Part shown: positions 21,501 through 30,252 of the stretch, piece after piece
How positions within the stretch are numbered: the stretch's first letter is position 1
Layout: the number at the start of each line of letters is the position of its first letter
Source: Oscillospiraceae bacterium
GTDB taxonomy: Bacteria; Bacillota; Clostridia; Oscillospirales; Ruminococcaceae
Direction: 5' to 3'
DNA: 39,070 bases
NCBI GenBank assembly: GCA_009781425.1
Contig: WQYC01000025.1
Coordinates: forward strand, 1-39,070
The notes under the pieces: generated by a model
Told to the model about the DNA's origin: nothing
The model's input: only the letters and a program-made list of their open reading frames with translations
Database searches by the model: none
Made by a program: the position numbers and the translations under genes

Positions 21501-23204
21501 TTATTGCATTGCTAAAACTTTATTTTCTTCTATTCTGCGTCTTTGCGCTTCAATTTGAATCCAGTCGATGCACTGGTCGTAGCCGTAAGCGCGTGCATTT
21601 TTGTGCATATTAGCGATGATGTCATCAAACTCCTGGTCGTTCTTTGCGTAAATCGCGCTCCATGAGCCTGCTCTGATTTCCTGTGCAACCTGCTCCCAAA
21701 TTACTTCAAGTTCGGGAGTTTTTTCGCCGAACGCGAAGGGCGTACCAAGAGAAACCGCTACCATTCCCTGGTTCCTTAAAAACTCGTCGGCAGTAACTAC
21801 GTCACCCGCCCAAGCGCGCCATGAAGCTTCAGTTTCGGAAACGGGCTGGGTTCTGATTGTGCTTTCCCAGTTGCGCCAGTTAAAAGTATCGCCGTTTGCC
21901 GCGTCGGGGTTGACGGAGTCGCGGTTCCAGGTCATGTTGTTGTGCTGAAGCTCGCCCTCCTGATAAATCATTTCAACGCCGTTAAATTCAATGATTGTTC
22001 TTTTGTCGTCGCGGGTTTTAAAGCCGACATCAGTAAGGAAGGTGTTTCCGTTTTCATCATAGTCCCACGTTACGCCCTGCGGTCCATACTCATTAGTCAG
22101 AACGCCCTCGGGAGTGCAGAGCCAGTTGATGATTTCCATAGCGAGTTCGGGATATTCGGAGTTCGCGCCGATTCCCCAAACTCTGTTGTTCCCGTAAACA
22201 TTGAGCCCGTCAACTAAGTTCATTTGGTCTGCCGCGGGTATACACTGAATGGATTTGCCTGCTTCCAAGTTTGCAGTAGTATTATATGTTTCAGCCACAA
22301 AGGTGAAGATGTTCCAGAAGGATACGCCGTTTCTGTACTTCGCCGCCGCATCGTTGAAGGTCTGCGTCATTGAGTCGGGGTCGTACAAGCCCATTTGGAA
22401 CAGCGTGTTGTAGAACTTAAGACTGCGGGTGTACCAGCCGTTCGGTTCAAGACAGCCTTCAAATTCCTGCGTTGCAACGTGATAAAGCCCGAAGCCGAAT
22501 TCTTCCCAGCCGTAAAGGGCGGGGGTAGACTTAACCATCATAACCATGTCGCCGTCCCAGTCGGGGAAAGAGGAAACGCCGTAGGTCGGTGTTCCGATTG
22601 AAGACACAGGCTCTAAGTCGCGCATTGCCGCCATAATCGGAATATAATCTTCCAATGTGTTAATCGGAGGCTTTCCGAGCTTTTCGTATAAATCCCAACG
22701 CAAGTAAGGGTAATAGATATGTGCTTCGTGGTCTTCCGCGCTTCCGGCGACGTTATGCCCGAAGCCGTAGACAGTTCCGCCTGTTATGCCGCGGTTTTTT
22801 TCAAGCGCGAGCTGCATATGCTCACTGATATAAGGTCCAAAATCTTCAAGAAGGTCATCTTTTTCCCAGTCTAACAGCATACCCGCGTTGACCGCTTCTA
22901 AGTACTGTCCGCTGTCAGTGCCGAAGATTACAATATCACCGAGGAAGCCGCCCTGCATACGAGTTGCAAAGGTTCCGTCCATTTCGTTGATAATCGTAAC
23001 TCTGACGTTGAACTTTTCGAGGAAAACCTCTCCTCCCCAGCCACTTTGCACGCCGGCAGAGTTCGCGAGCTGCGAATAAATCACAAGGTCAACCGTCTCG
23101 CCCGATTTTTTGTTCCTGCTGCCGCCGCCGCTTCCCTCAGCGCAAGCCGCTGTGAGCGAAAGCGTCATGATTAATGCCAAAAGCACCGCAATTTTCTTTT
23201 TCAT
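21501..23204 (-). CDS. Sugar ABC transporter substrate-binding lipoprotein
   Basis: 567 aa with AGGAGG before the ATG. The signal peptide with lipobox LTAAC (Cys about 21) anchors it outside the membrane; a Gly/Ser linker follows. The fold is the long cluster of CUT1 oligosaccharide binders: VDLVIYSQLANSAG, LGDIVIFGTDSGQYLEAVNAG, YGFGHNVAG, MEIINWLCTPEGV. It is rich in surface Trp/Tyr, as expected for oligosaccharide stacking. It works with the two permeases upstream in the operon. Its separation from GH31 by a large hairpin repeat may give it higher RNA abundance. Confidence 0.92.
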   Translation of the reverse strand: MKKKIAVLLALIMTLSLTAACAEGSGGGSRNKKSGETVDLVIYSQLANSAGVQSGWGGEVFLEKFNVRVTIINEMDGTFATRMQGGFLGDIVIFGTDSGQYLEAVNAGMLLDWEKDDLLEDFGPYISEHMQLALEKNRGITGGTVYGFGHNVAGSAEDHEAHIYYPYLRWDLYEKLGKPPINTLEDYIPIMAAMRDLEPVSSIGTPTYGVSSFPDWDGDMVMMVKSTPALYGWEEFGFGLYHVATQEFEGCLEPNGWYTRSLKFYNTLFQMGLYDPDSMTQTFNDAAAKYRNGVSFWNIFTFVAETYNTTANLEAGKSIQCIPAADQMNLVDGLNVYGNNRVWGIGANSEYPELAMEIINWLCTPEGVLTNEYGPQGVTWDYDENGNTFLTDVGFKTRDDKRTIIEFNGVEMIYQEGELQHNNMTWNRDSVNPDAANGDTFNWRNWESTIRTQPVSETEASWRAWAGDVVTADEFLRNQGMVAVSLGTPFAFGEKTPELEVIWEQVAQEIRAGSWSAIYAKNDQEFDDIIANMHKNARAYGYDQCIDWIQIEAQRRRIEENKVLAMQ

Positions 23205-23230
23205 AAAAACCTCCTAAATTTATATTGTTT

Positions 23231-23283
23231 GTAGGGACACGATTTATCGTGTCCGCAACGGTCGCCATAAATGGCGACCCTAC
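23231..23283. repeat. Two-hairpin palindromic repeat between permease and binding protein
   Basis: 53 nt from GTAGGG to CCCTAC containing two adjacent hairpins: GGACACGAT/ATCGTGTCC and GGTCGCCAT/ATGGCGACC. It has the same length and layout as the repeat at 35361-35413, but different inner arms. Confidence 0.8.
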
Positions 23284-23285
23284 AT

Positions 23286-24185
23286 TTAACCTTTCACCGC
23301 GCCGAGCATAAGCCCCTTCTGGAAATATCGCTGCATAAACGGATACACACAGAGAATCGGGATAATCGAGCCCATCGAAACCGTAAGCGAAACAACACGG
23401 TTGCTCAGCATGAGGTCAACGTCGAGCGAGCCCTCCCGCAGAACATCTCCGATGTCTGACGCGAATTGCAAGTAGAGGTAGAGCCTGTGCTGTAAGGTAT
23501 AGAGCGTCGGTTCTGCCTGCATTAATATAATCGAGTCGGTGAATGCGTTCCAGTGACCTACCGCGCCAAAAACCGTAATCGTCGCCAAAATCGGCTTACA
23601 AAGTGGGAGAACAATGGCTCTGAAGGTGGTAAAATACCCTGCGCCGTCCATGAATGCGCTCTCCTCAAGCTCCTTCGGAATAGATTCGATGTAGGTTTTA
23701 ACGAGGATAATGTTAAACGGCTGAACGATTGCGGGAATGATATACCCCCAGAAGTTGTTCGTAAGCCCGAGCATATGCATATTCATGAACCACGGAATCA
23801 GCCCTGCATTAAAGTACATAGTAATGATGATGAAGCGGTAAATGAACTTCCGCCCGAACATCGCGTCTTTTGTTACTAAGTAACCTACAAACGCAGACGT
23901 AAGCACCATCGAGGCTGTTCCGAGGACTGTGCGTGAAATCGTGATGAATAACGCTCTGCCGAGCTCCGCCGCCTGCATAAGCGCAGTGTAGTTCGTGAAG
24001 TGAATCCCTTGTGGAAGCAGGTTAATGCGCCCCGAGGATACTAATTCATTATCGCTGATTGTATTGATAAAGAGATAGTAAAAAGGGAAAATACAAATAA
24101 TGGTGAACAGCGTAAAGAAGACACCGTTGAAAATATTAAACGCTATATCGCCGCCTGATGATTTTTTATAATGGTCTAATTTCAT
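23286..24185 (-). CDS. Sugar ABC transporter permease, LplC type
   Basis: 299 aa with GGGGGG before the ATG. Six membrane spans. The ABC-permease EAA loop is ELEESAFMDGAGYFTTFRAI (about residues 189-208), which contacts the ATPase. The N-terminus (FNIFNGVFFTLFTIICIFPFYYLF) is typical of LplC/YtcP. It is 14 nt downstream of the LplB-type gene and forms the heterodimeric channel with it. No ATPase gene is present; this class commonly shares one MsmX-like ATPase encoded elsewhere. Confidence 0.92.
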   Translation of the reverse strand: MKLDHYKKSSGGDIAFNIFNGVFFTLFTIICIFPFYYLFINTISDNELVSSGRINLLPQGIHFTNYTALMQAAELGRALFITISRTVLGTASMVLTSAFVGYLVTKDAMFGRKFIYRFIIITMYFNAGLIPWFMNMHMLGLTNNFWGYIIPAIVQPFNIILVKTYIESIPKELEESAFMDGAGYFTTFRAIVLPLCKPILATITVFGAVGHWNAFTDSIILMQAEPTLYTLQHRLYLYLQFASDIGDVLREGSLDVDLMLSNRVVSLTVSMGSIIPILCVYPFMQRYFQKGLMLGAVKG

Positions 24186-24199
24186 TCTTCTCGCCCCCC

Positions 24200-25645
24200 T
24201 TATACTATGCTTTCGCCGCGCAGCAGCTTAGAAACCTTGTTCGCCGAGAAGAGCAGAGTTACACTGATAATCGACTTCAACATTCCCATAATTGTAGCGA
24301 GCGGAACGGCACTGCTTGTTTGTGAGGCTAAGCCCTGGTTATAAATATACAAGTCCAAGACCTCAATTGTAGACCTGTTTGCATGGTTTTGGAAAACTAA
24401 GTACTGCTCCAAGCCGTTGGATAATACGTTTGCGATTCCGAGCAGAAGAAGCACGAAGAAGGTAGACGCCAAGCCCGGAACCGTAATATGCCACATTCGG
24501 CGGAAACGCCCCGCGCCGTCAACCGTCGCGGCTTCATACAACTGCGGGTCAATGCTCGAGATTCCTGCTATGTAGATAATTGCACTCCAGCCGAGCCCCT
24601 TCCAAGTCCCCCACAGCCACATCTTCAGCCACATACTGCCGTTGTCCATGAGGTGATTCGTGCCGCTTTCCATGATTCCGAGGTTCATGAGCATCCAGTT
24701 GAGGAAGCCTTCTGTCGAGAAAATAGCGAACGCCACACTGTAAACCAAAACCCAGCTTATAAAGTTCGGGATTGTGGTCAGTGTCTGAATAGCGCGGCGC
24801 GGGTGATTCGATTTTATCTCCGCAAGGAAAATAGCGAACACCATAGGAAGCCACGAGGTAGCGATTCCGATTCCGCTGAGTGCGAAGGTGTTTGTGAGAA
24901 CGCGGACTATGTCGGCGCGTCTCGCAGGGTTGCCGAAAAGGAACTCAAACCATCTGAAGCCTACGAAGTTTTCCATTGAAAGCTCCTGCCCCAAGCGGAA
25001 GTTGAAGAAAGCATAACGCCAGCCCCAAAGCGGCAGATACGCGAAAAGCGCAACTAACACCAAAAACGGCAGAATCATGAGGAACAGCCGATATTTGGAA
25101 TCCATTTGAAACTTTTCGTTTTCCTCCGATTTAGGCAGAGAAACTAATGTCGCAACAGCTAACACAATCATCGCCGCGAACAAAACATAAAACAGAATAA
25201 ATCCCAAGGGTTCAATAGGCTCAAGGCGGTGAACATTGGCGTTTTCGTTCATCATGCCGTAAGCAACCCGCAGAATCGTGTTCCCGACAATCCCGACAAC
25301 TGAGCCGCCGAGCGCGACTACTAAGCCGAGACGGCGCAGCTTTGTATTGCCGAAGCTGAGACAGGCGGCAGCAGCGAGAGCGGCTACGCCGAGAAAGGTA
25401 ATCAGCGCGCCGAAATAAATTGTCTGAATCGTTGAATACTCAATCCACTCCATGCGCAGAGGGCGGTTGAAAACGTCATTAAATATAATGCCGGGCGAAA
25501 TCGTGTTAGTAAATAACGACGCGTTGCCTGTAATCAAGCCGCTCATCTTCGCAGGGTTAAACGCAGGGAAGAACGCCGCAAAGCAGGTAAGAACAACCAA
25601 AGCCCGCTTAATGATTATCAATGTAGCGGAAGTACTTTTTGTCAT
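24200..25645 (-). CDS. Sugar ABC transporter permease, LplB type, with extra N-terminal membrane domain
   Basis: 481 aa from the ATG at 25645, which has GAGGGG at 8 nt; a GTG three codons earlier overlaps the GH5 stop but has no ribosome site. The usual LplB-like permease starts at about residue 185 (YRLFLMILPFLVLVALFAYL) and carries the EAA loop PQLYEAATVDGAGRFRRMWHIT. The first 180 residues are extra: about four predicted spans (near 7-27, 74-97, 107-131, 147-170) with a roughly 45-residue loop between the first two. LplB proteins are normally about 300 aa, so this is an N-terminal fusion or extension of unknown role. Confidence 0.88.
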   Translation of the reverse strand: MTKSTSATLIIIKRALVVLTCFAAFFPAFNPAKMSGLITGNASLFTNTISPGIIFNDVFNRPLRMEWIEYSTIQTIYFGALITFLGVAALAAAACLSFGNTKLRRLGLVVALGGSVVGIVGNTILRVAYGMMNENANVHRLEPIEPLGFILFYVLFAAMIVLAVATLVSLPKSEENEKFQMDSKYRLFLMILPFLVLVALFAYLPLWGWRYAFFNFRLGQELSMENFVGFRWFEFLFGNPARRADIVRVLTNTFALSGIGIATSWLPMVFAIFLAEIKSNHPRRAIQTLTTIPNFISWVLVYSVAFAIFSTEGFLNWMLMNLGIMESGTNHLMDNGSMWLKMWLWGTWKGLGWSAIIYIAGISSIDPQLYEAATVDGAGRFRRMWHITVPGLASTFFVLLLLGIANVLSNGLEQYLVFQNHANRSTIEVLDLYIYNQGLASQTSSAVPLATIMGMLKSIISVTLLFSANKVSKLLRGESIV

Positions 25646-25650
25646 AGTAA

Positions 25651-27555
25651 TCACCCCTCGTAATAGTCAAAGGTAATGCTGATTGTTTCAATGCGGGTAT
25701 TTTTGAATCCGCCATACGGCGTCGCAGTTATATCGTTCAAGTCGCCGTCGGGGGTTCTGGCTTTTTCCAAATCAATATTGGAAACGGGAACCCATTGGTT
25801 GTAAATATTAACTCTGGTGGTAACAGGGTTATCGTTAGTGGTGTAGGGCACGCCCTCGGGCTCTACAGGCTCGCCGTTTATCAGAACTTCCGTAAACTCG
25901 ATAATATATCCGGGCCATAAAACCTCGGCGTTTACTATTCCGACTGCCGCAAATTCAAAGCCGTTCGCGTAGCCCTTGTCGGTTTTAGTGAAATCGAGTG
26001 CAACCGTATATGTTCCCGCGCCCGTAACCTCAACGTCTGTCGCGATTAAGCCGCCGGGAGCACTGTCGGGTCTGTACTGGTCTTGGTTGCTGTACTGAAT
26101 CGTCCAGTCACTGCAAGCGTACATAATCCACGCAAAGGCTTCGTCTGCGCTGTAGGTGAACTGCGGTCTTGATTCCGCTCTTCTCTGCGACTGAACAAGA
26201 GTCATTTCCGCGTCGAAAATAATATCCTCAACAGTCATTTCGAGGCGCGATTCAACAGCTACAGACTTGAACAATCCCGCTAATTTGTCAATCGCATCGT
26301 CATCGTCCTGACGTGCTTTGATTCTGAACTCAGTTCTGCTGTATACGCCGCCCGTGTCCCATAAAGTCGTCGCGTAGCCGTGCTTGTCAGCAAGTGCAAG
26401 GAAGTGCGTAAAGAAATTAAATCTGTCCTCGCCCACATTATCGAGAACGCCCCATTCGCCGATTAAAATTCCGTAGCCCTGCTCGGTGAATTTCGTCAGC
26501 ATACCTAAGAGATTGTTCATTTCCTCAATCTCGGCAGATGTTCCCCAGCCGCCTACGCCCGAGGTATCGCCGCAGTAGCTCCAAGGAGTGTAGTAATGTA
26601 CGCCGAGAATCAGCTTTCCTGCAGGGTCAAGAGGCATAACATATCTGTCGTCCATAGTTTTAAGAACATCAGTATGGAAGCCTTTCACAAGCAGAAAACG
26701 CTCTGCGTTGTTGCCGCCTGTTCCGCGCACTATGTCGATGAATCTTTGGTTTATAACAGTAGTCATTTCGTACTGTTCGTTTTCGGTAAGCGTGCCGCCT
26801 GTCGGGCTGAACGGCGTTTTGTCGTTCAAACGGTCGCCGAGCTCTTCATTTGCCGACTCAAGAATCAGCCGTCCGTCAAAGTGGTTGAAGCGTTCAGCTA
26901 CCTGCGTCCACATTGTCGTATAGATTTCCATAGCTAAGTCGCGGATTTCCTGCTCGGGGTGCCCGAACATACTCCACCAGCCATGGTCCCAGTGGTTGTT
27001 TACAATCGCAATCATGCCCGCGTCGAGCGCGTAATTGACGATTTCTTCAACGCGGTCTAAGTATCTCGGGTCGATTGTAAAATCCCAGTTTTCGTAGTCC
27101 ATTTTGTTGCCGACTGCGAAGCTCATCGCGTTTGTCCAGGCAACGGGAATACGCAGAGTCGAGAAGCCGGCTTCCTTCATGCCGTTTATGCTTTCCTGCG
27201 TTGTTGTCGGCTGTCCCCACATACGCTCGTAAACGCCGGGGTCCTGCATAGGCTGGCGGTTTGCCGCGCCGCAGGCTTCCATGGTGTTTCCGAGGTTTAC
27301 GCCGTGCCCCATGAGCCGCGTCATTTCGTTTGCAGTGAGGCTGAAAATAGGCTGGTCGCGCAGATACCCGAGAGTCCCCACTTCAAAGGACGATTCAACG
27401 GGGACGTTATTGTCTCTGTTATTATCGGGGTTTTCCGGATTGTCACGATTATCTTGATTATCGGGGTCGTCAACAGGCTCAGTCACGCCGCAACCGCCGA
27501 GCAGAATCACAAATGAGAGAAGAACAAATAAAAAAGATTTACGAAAGAGTTTCAT
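25651..27555 (-). CDS. GH5 endo-beta-glucanase lipoprotein with C-terminal carbohydrate-binding-like domain
   Basis: 634 aa. The signal peptide with lipobox LLGGC (Cys about 22) is followed by an Asp/Asn/Pro linker (about 28-52). The GH5 barrel (about 75-430) has GHGVNLGNTMEACG, FSTLRIPVAWTN, IAIVNNHWDHGW, the acid/base ESANEELG (Glu about 233) and the nucleophile LIGEWGVLDN (Glu about 365). The C-terminal 160 residues form a beta-rich domain (GAGTYTVALDF ... NIYNQW) also found in the neighbouring surface protein. It is probably a cell-surface cellulase or xyloglucanase making the oligosaccharides imported by the adjacent ABC system. The ribosome site (AAAGGC) is weak. Confidence 0.9.
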   Translation of the reverse strand: MKLFRKSFLFVLLSFVILLGGCGVTEPVDDPDNQDNRDNPENPDNNRDNNVPVESSFEVGTLGYLRDQPIFSLTANEMTRLMGHGVNLGNTMEACGAANRQPMQDPGVYERMWGQPTTTQESINGMKEAGFSTLRIPVAWTNAMSFAVGNKMDYENWDFTIDPRYLDRVEEIVNYALDAGMIAIVNNHWDHGWWSMFGHPEQEIRDLAMEIYTTMWTQVAERFNHFDGRLILESANEELGDRLNDKTPFSPTGGTLTENEQYEMTTVINQRFIDIVRGTGGNNAERFLLVKGFHTDVLKTMDDRYVMPLDPAGKLILGVHYYTPWSYCGDTSGVGGWGTSAEIEEMNNLLGMLTKFTEQGYGILIGEWGVLDNVGEDRFNFFTHFLALADKHGYATTLWDTGGVYSRTEFRIKARQDDDDAIDKLAGLFKSVAVESRLEMTVEDIIFDAEMTLVQSQRRAESRPQFTYSADEAFAWIMYACSDWTIQYSNQDQYRPDSAPGGLIATDVEVTGAGTYTVALDFTKTDKGYANGFEFAAVGIVNAEVLWPGYIIEFTEVLINGEPVEPEGVPYTTNDNPVTTRVNIYNQWVPVSNIDLEKARTPDGDLNDITATPYGGFKNTRIETISITFDYYEG

Positions 27556-27583
27556 ATTCTAATTTGCCTTTCATATTAAATGC

Positions 27584-27645
27584 GGGGTTCGACCCTCGTG
27601 TCTTTCTGCCGAAAGCCACACGCGCAATGCGACGAGGTCAACCCC
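27584..27645. repeat. Long imperfect hairpin repeat between GH5 and the surface protein
   Basis: GGGGTTCGACC (27584-27594) pairs imperfectly with GGTCAACCCC (27636-27645). Inside lie CTCGT/ACGAG and a GTGTCTTTC/GAAAGCCACAC hairpin. It is a different sequence from the GTAGGG family but holds a similar intergenic position in the operon. Confidence 0.55.
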
Positions 27646-27657
27646 TGTATAATTCAA

Positions 27658-28983
27658 TTATTTCTTTTTTTTAGCAACTACAGCGATTATAATTACTACA
27701 GCTAATACACCTGCGATTACGAAAATAATCCAAATCGGGAAGCCGCCTTCGTCGCTGTCGTTATTGCTGCTTGCGGGAGCTGAAGCGTCGCTGCTTGCAG
27801 AATCGCCTGCATCTTCGCTACCTGCGTCGACTGCGTCCGCTACTGCTTCTTCTGCTTTATCGTAAGCAAAACCGCTGATGGTAAACTCGATAATTACTTC
27901 GCCGTCTGCAGGCATCATGTAGCCGAACAGACCCGCGTCACCGCCGAGCTCAGAGCTCCATTTATTAATTACGTGAAATCTGTAAAAGTCCGCCTTGTCG
28001 TTATTGTCAATGCCGACTACGATAGCTTTGTTTCCGGGAGTTCCGTCAAACTGCGAAACTGTTCTGCCGCCCATCATTACTTTTACGTCCGAGAACTGAA
28101 CTGCGTCGCCCGAAAGCGGAATGTTTGTAGAAACGCCGAGAATGTTAAAGGTTTCGCAGGTGTCTGCTAATGTTAAGTCCTGCGCGCTTACGCGGTAGGT
28201 TCCGTTGCCTGCGAGCTCAATGTTGTTGAAAGTTCCGGGGCGGATGCCGTTATCTGTGTGGAACAGTTGGTCAAAGCTGCCGTCAAAGCTGCCGCCGTTA
28301 GATGCCCAGTCAGAGCCGTTCGCGCCGAAGCTTTTAGATTCCCACTCATCACGGAAGTTCCAGTTTTCCGATTGAATATTAATGAAAGCCATGTATGTAC
28401 CGTTCGGGTCGAACGCGCCGTCAATTTCGTCAGAAATCGCAACTGCTTCAACAGGAGCGTCAACAGCAACTGCGTCTGCGTCAGCCACAGTAACTACAAA
28501 AGAGATTTCAATTGATGTAAATTCGTCAAGCCCGCCGACTTCGAGCGGCTGAACTTCGATGTCGGAGTTCCAGCGGTTGCAGATTGTAAGGCGGAGAGTA
28601 CTGCCTTTTTCCATACCCTCATCATTGATGAAAGCCGCGCCCATTGCGATTTCCGCGCCGTCAAGCTTAAAAGAGGTAATAGCGGCGGTATATTCGGGAT
28701 AAGGTACGCTTGTTTCGATTGCCGCGTAGTTTTCATCAAACTTTACGGGTTCGTCAAAGGTAATAGAAATCGTCGCTGTTTCGCCGATTCCGAAAGATGT
28801 TGCGGCTATGTCGCCGAGTTCCCAGCCGTTAACGTCGGATACAGAGCCGTCAAACTGTGCGGCGAACTGCGCGTTGAAGGTTTCAGTTGCCGCGAAAGCT
28901 GTTCCCATCGGGAGCAGAGCCGTAAGCATAAGTACACTGATAATTAACGCCCAAAATGACGCCTTTTTTGTTCTGGTTTTCAT
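27658..28983 (-). CDS. Membrane-anchored surface protein with two carbohydrate-binding-like domains
   Basis: 441 aa from the ATG at 28983 (MKTRTKKASFWALIISVLML) with GGAGG upstream; the 17-residue longer start is rejected. A signal peptide ends near AFA (about 32). There are two beta-rich units, about 35-180 and 195-365. The second contains NWNFRDEWES, GNGTYRVSAQDL, VKVMMGGRTV and FHVINKW. The first contains LTICNRWN in the equivalent place. Both resemble the C-terminal domain of the adjacent GH5. A Ser/Asp/Ala stalk (about 370-410) leads to one C-terminal span (FPIWIIFVIAGVLAVVIIIA) and a KKKK tail. There are no catalytic motifs. It is the first gene of the operon; a glycan-binding surface role is inferred. 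Confidence 0.82.
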   Translation of the reverse strand: MKTRTKKASFWALIISVLMLTALLPMGTAFAATETFNAQFAAQFDGSVSDVNGWELGDIAATSFGIGETATISITFDEPVKFDENYAAIETSVPYPEYTAAITSFKLDGAEIAMGAAFINDEGMEKGSTLRLTICNRWNSDIEVQPLEVGGLDEFTSIEISFVVTVADADAVAVDAPVEAVAISDEIDGAFDPNGTYMAFINIQSENWNFRDEWESKSFGANGSDWASNGGSFDGSFDQLFHTDNGIRPGTFNNIELAGNGTYRVSAQDLTLADTCETFNILGVSTNIPLSGDAVQFSDVKVMMGGRTVSQFDGTPGNKAIVVGIDNNDKADFYRFHVINKWSSELGGDAGLFGYMMPADGEVIIEFTISGFAYDKAEEAVADAVDAGSEDAGDSASSDASAPASSNNDSDEGGFPIWIIFVIAGVLAVVIIIAVVAKKKK

Positions 28984-29076
28984 AAAATTTCCTCCGGTAA
29001 TTTTTAATTTACATTTACAAGGCAAGGCTTTCAAGCTTTCAAAAGTATACTTGAAAAATTTGCCCGCTTAAAGTCC

Positions 29077-29105
29077 AATATATCACAAGTTTATTTATTT
29101 GTCAA
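29077..29105 (-). promoter_or_regulatory. Main promoter of the glycan-utilisation operon
   Basis: Minus strand TTGACA (29100-29105), 17 nt, TATATT (29077-29082). The leader is about 90 nt. An imperfect inverted repeat centred on GTATAC (29045-29050), with flanking TTCAA/TTGAA, lies about 25 nt downstream of the start and is a candidate operator. Confidence 0.75.
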
Positions 29106-29211
29106 TAGATTTCGGCTCGAAATACAGAGAATTGTGCAAAACGACGAACGAATTTACATAATAAGGTTACGCTTCAAAAAGGTCAAAAAAGATAAAAAAG
29201 CAAAAAAACAC

Positions 29212-29240
29212 TTGTATTATTTTTTTCAATAGTGTATACT
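29212..29240 (+). promoter_or_regulatory. Promoter for the NifU-like gene
   Basis: TTGTAT (29212-29217), 17 nt, TATACT (29235-29240), about 42 nt upstream of the ATG. Confidence 0.6.
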
Positions 29241-29281
29241 TAAAGGACAAGAAAAATTTTACAGGAAAGGACACTGAACGA

Positions 29282-29974
29282 ATGTTATATTCACACGAAG
29301 TAGAGCAAATGTGCGTGGTCGCTAAGGGTGCGAGCCACGGGCCTGCGCCGATTCCTCAAGAAGGAAAGTGGACAAAGGCATATGAAATCAAGGACATAAG
29401 CGGGCTTACGCACGGCGTAGGCTGGTGCGCGCCTCAGCAGGGCTGCTGTAAGCTGACATTAAATGTCAAAAACGGCATAATTGAGGAAGCGTTGATTGAA
29501 ACGCTGGGCTGCTCCGGCATGACGCACTCGGCGGCTATGGCGGGAGAAATCATGCCCGGGAAAACTATTCTCGAAGCCATGAACACAGACTTAGTCTGCG
29601 ACGCTATTAACGTTGCTATGAGAGAATTATTCCTCCAGATTATTTACGGACGTTCGCAGACAGCGTTCTCCGAAGGCGGACTTCCAATCGGTGCAGGGCT
29701 TGAGGACTTAGGCAAGGGCTTACGCTCGCAGGTAGGGACAATATTCTCGACAGGCGCAAAAGGCGTCCGCTACATGGAAATGGCAGAGGGCTACATTAAT
29801 AAGCTCGGACTCGATAAAAACGGCGAAATCATCGGCTACGAGTTCGTAAAGGTAGGGCAGATGTTAGAGCAGATTCGCAAAGGGAAAAGCCCCGACGAGG
29901 CTTACAAAGCGAATATCGGCACATACGGCAGATACAGCGACGCGGTCAAGTACATTGACCCGCGCGAAGAATAA
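29282..29974 (+). CDS. NifU/IscU-like iron-sulfur scaffold-type protein
   Basis: 230 aa with AAAGGA upstream of the ATG. The central region keeps the IscU-like arrangement: a first Cys cluster (GVGWCAPQQGCCKLTLNV, about 47-64), LGCSGMTHSAAMAGEIMPGK (about 79-98) and CDAINVAMRELFL (about 108). It is much longer than IscU (about 130-150 aa), with an added C-terminal segment (SEGGLPIGAGLEDLGKGLRS and beyond). It belongs to the type of scaffold annotated beside GGGtGRT proteins in Clostridia, and such a gene is indeed two genes downstream. Whether it assembles or senses clusters is not known from sequence. Confidence 0.85.
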   Translation: MLYSHEVEQMCVVAKGASHGPAPIPQEGKWTKAYEIKDISGLTHGVGWCAPQQGCCKLTLNVKNGIIEEALIETLGCSGMTHSAAMAGEIMPGKTILEAMNTDLVCDAINVAMRELFLQIIYGRSQTAFSEGGLPIGAGLEDLGKGLRSQVGTIFSTGAKGVRYMEMAEGYINKLGLDKNGEIIGYEFVKVGQMLEQIRKGKSPDEAYKANIGTYGRYSDAVKYIDPREE

Positions 29975-30041
29975 CGAGCATTTAACAATTAACAGTTAAC
30001 AATTAAAAAATTAAATTTTAGTTACGAAAGGGAAAATTATT

Positions 30042-30224
30042 ATGGAACAGAAAAAACTTTATCGCTCAAAAACCAACAAAATATTAGCGGGCGTTTGCGG
30101 CGGTATCGCCGAGTATACCGGGATTAACACCACCTTAGTGCGGGTTATCGCTGTTGTTTCGGGCGTAGGCTTGATTGCTTACATTGTACTCGCTCTTTTG
30201 ATTCCCGAAGAACCGACTGAGTGA
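30042..30224 (+). CDS. PspC-domain membrane protein
   Basis: 60 aa with AAAGGG before the ATG. The PspC signature KKLYRSKTNKILAGVCGGIA (about 4-23) is followed by EYTGINTTLVRVI and a membrane span (VSGVGLIAYIVLALLIPEEP). It is a small stand-alone PspC, a family linked to envelope-stress response, although single-domain Clostridia versions are uncharacterised. It lies between the scaffold and GGGtGRT genes in the same orientation. Confidence 0.9.
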   Translation: MEQKKLYRSKTNKILAGVCGGIAEYTGINTTLVRVIAVVSGVGLIAYIVLALLIPEEPTE

Positions 30225-30252
30225 GCATTAAAAATACGAAAGGAAAAATTCC

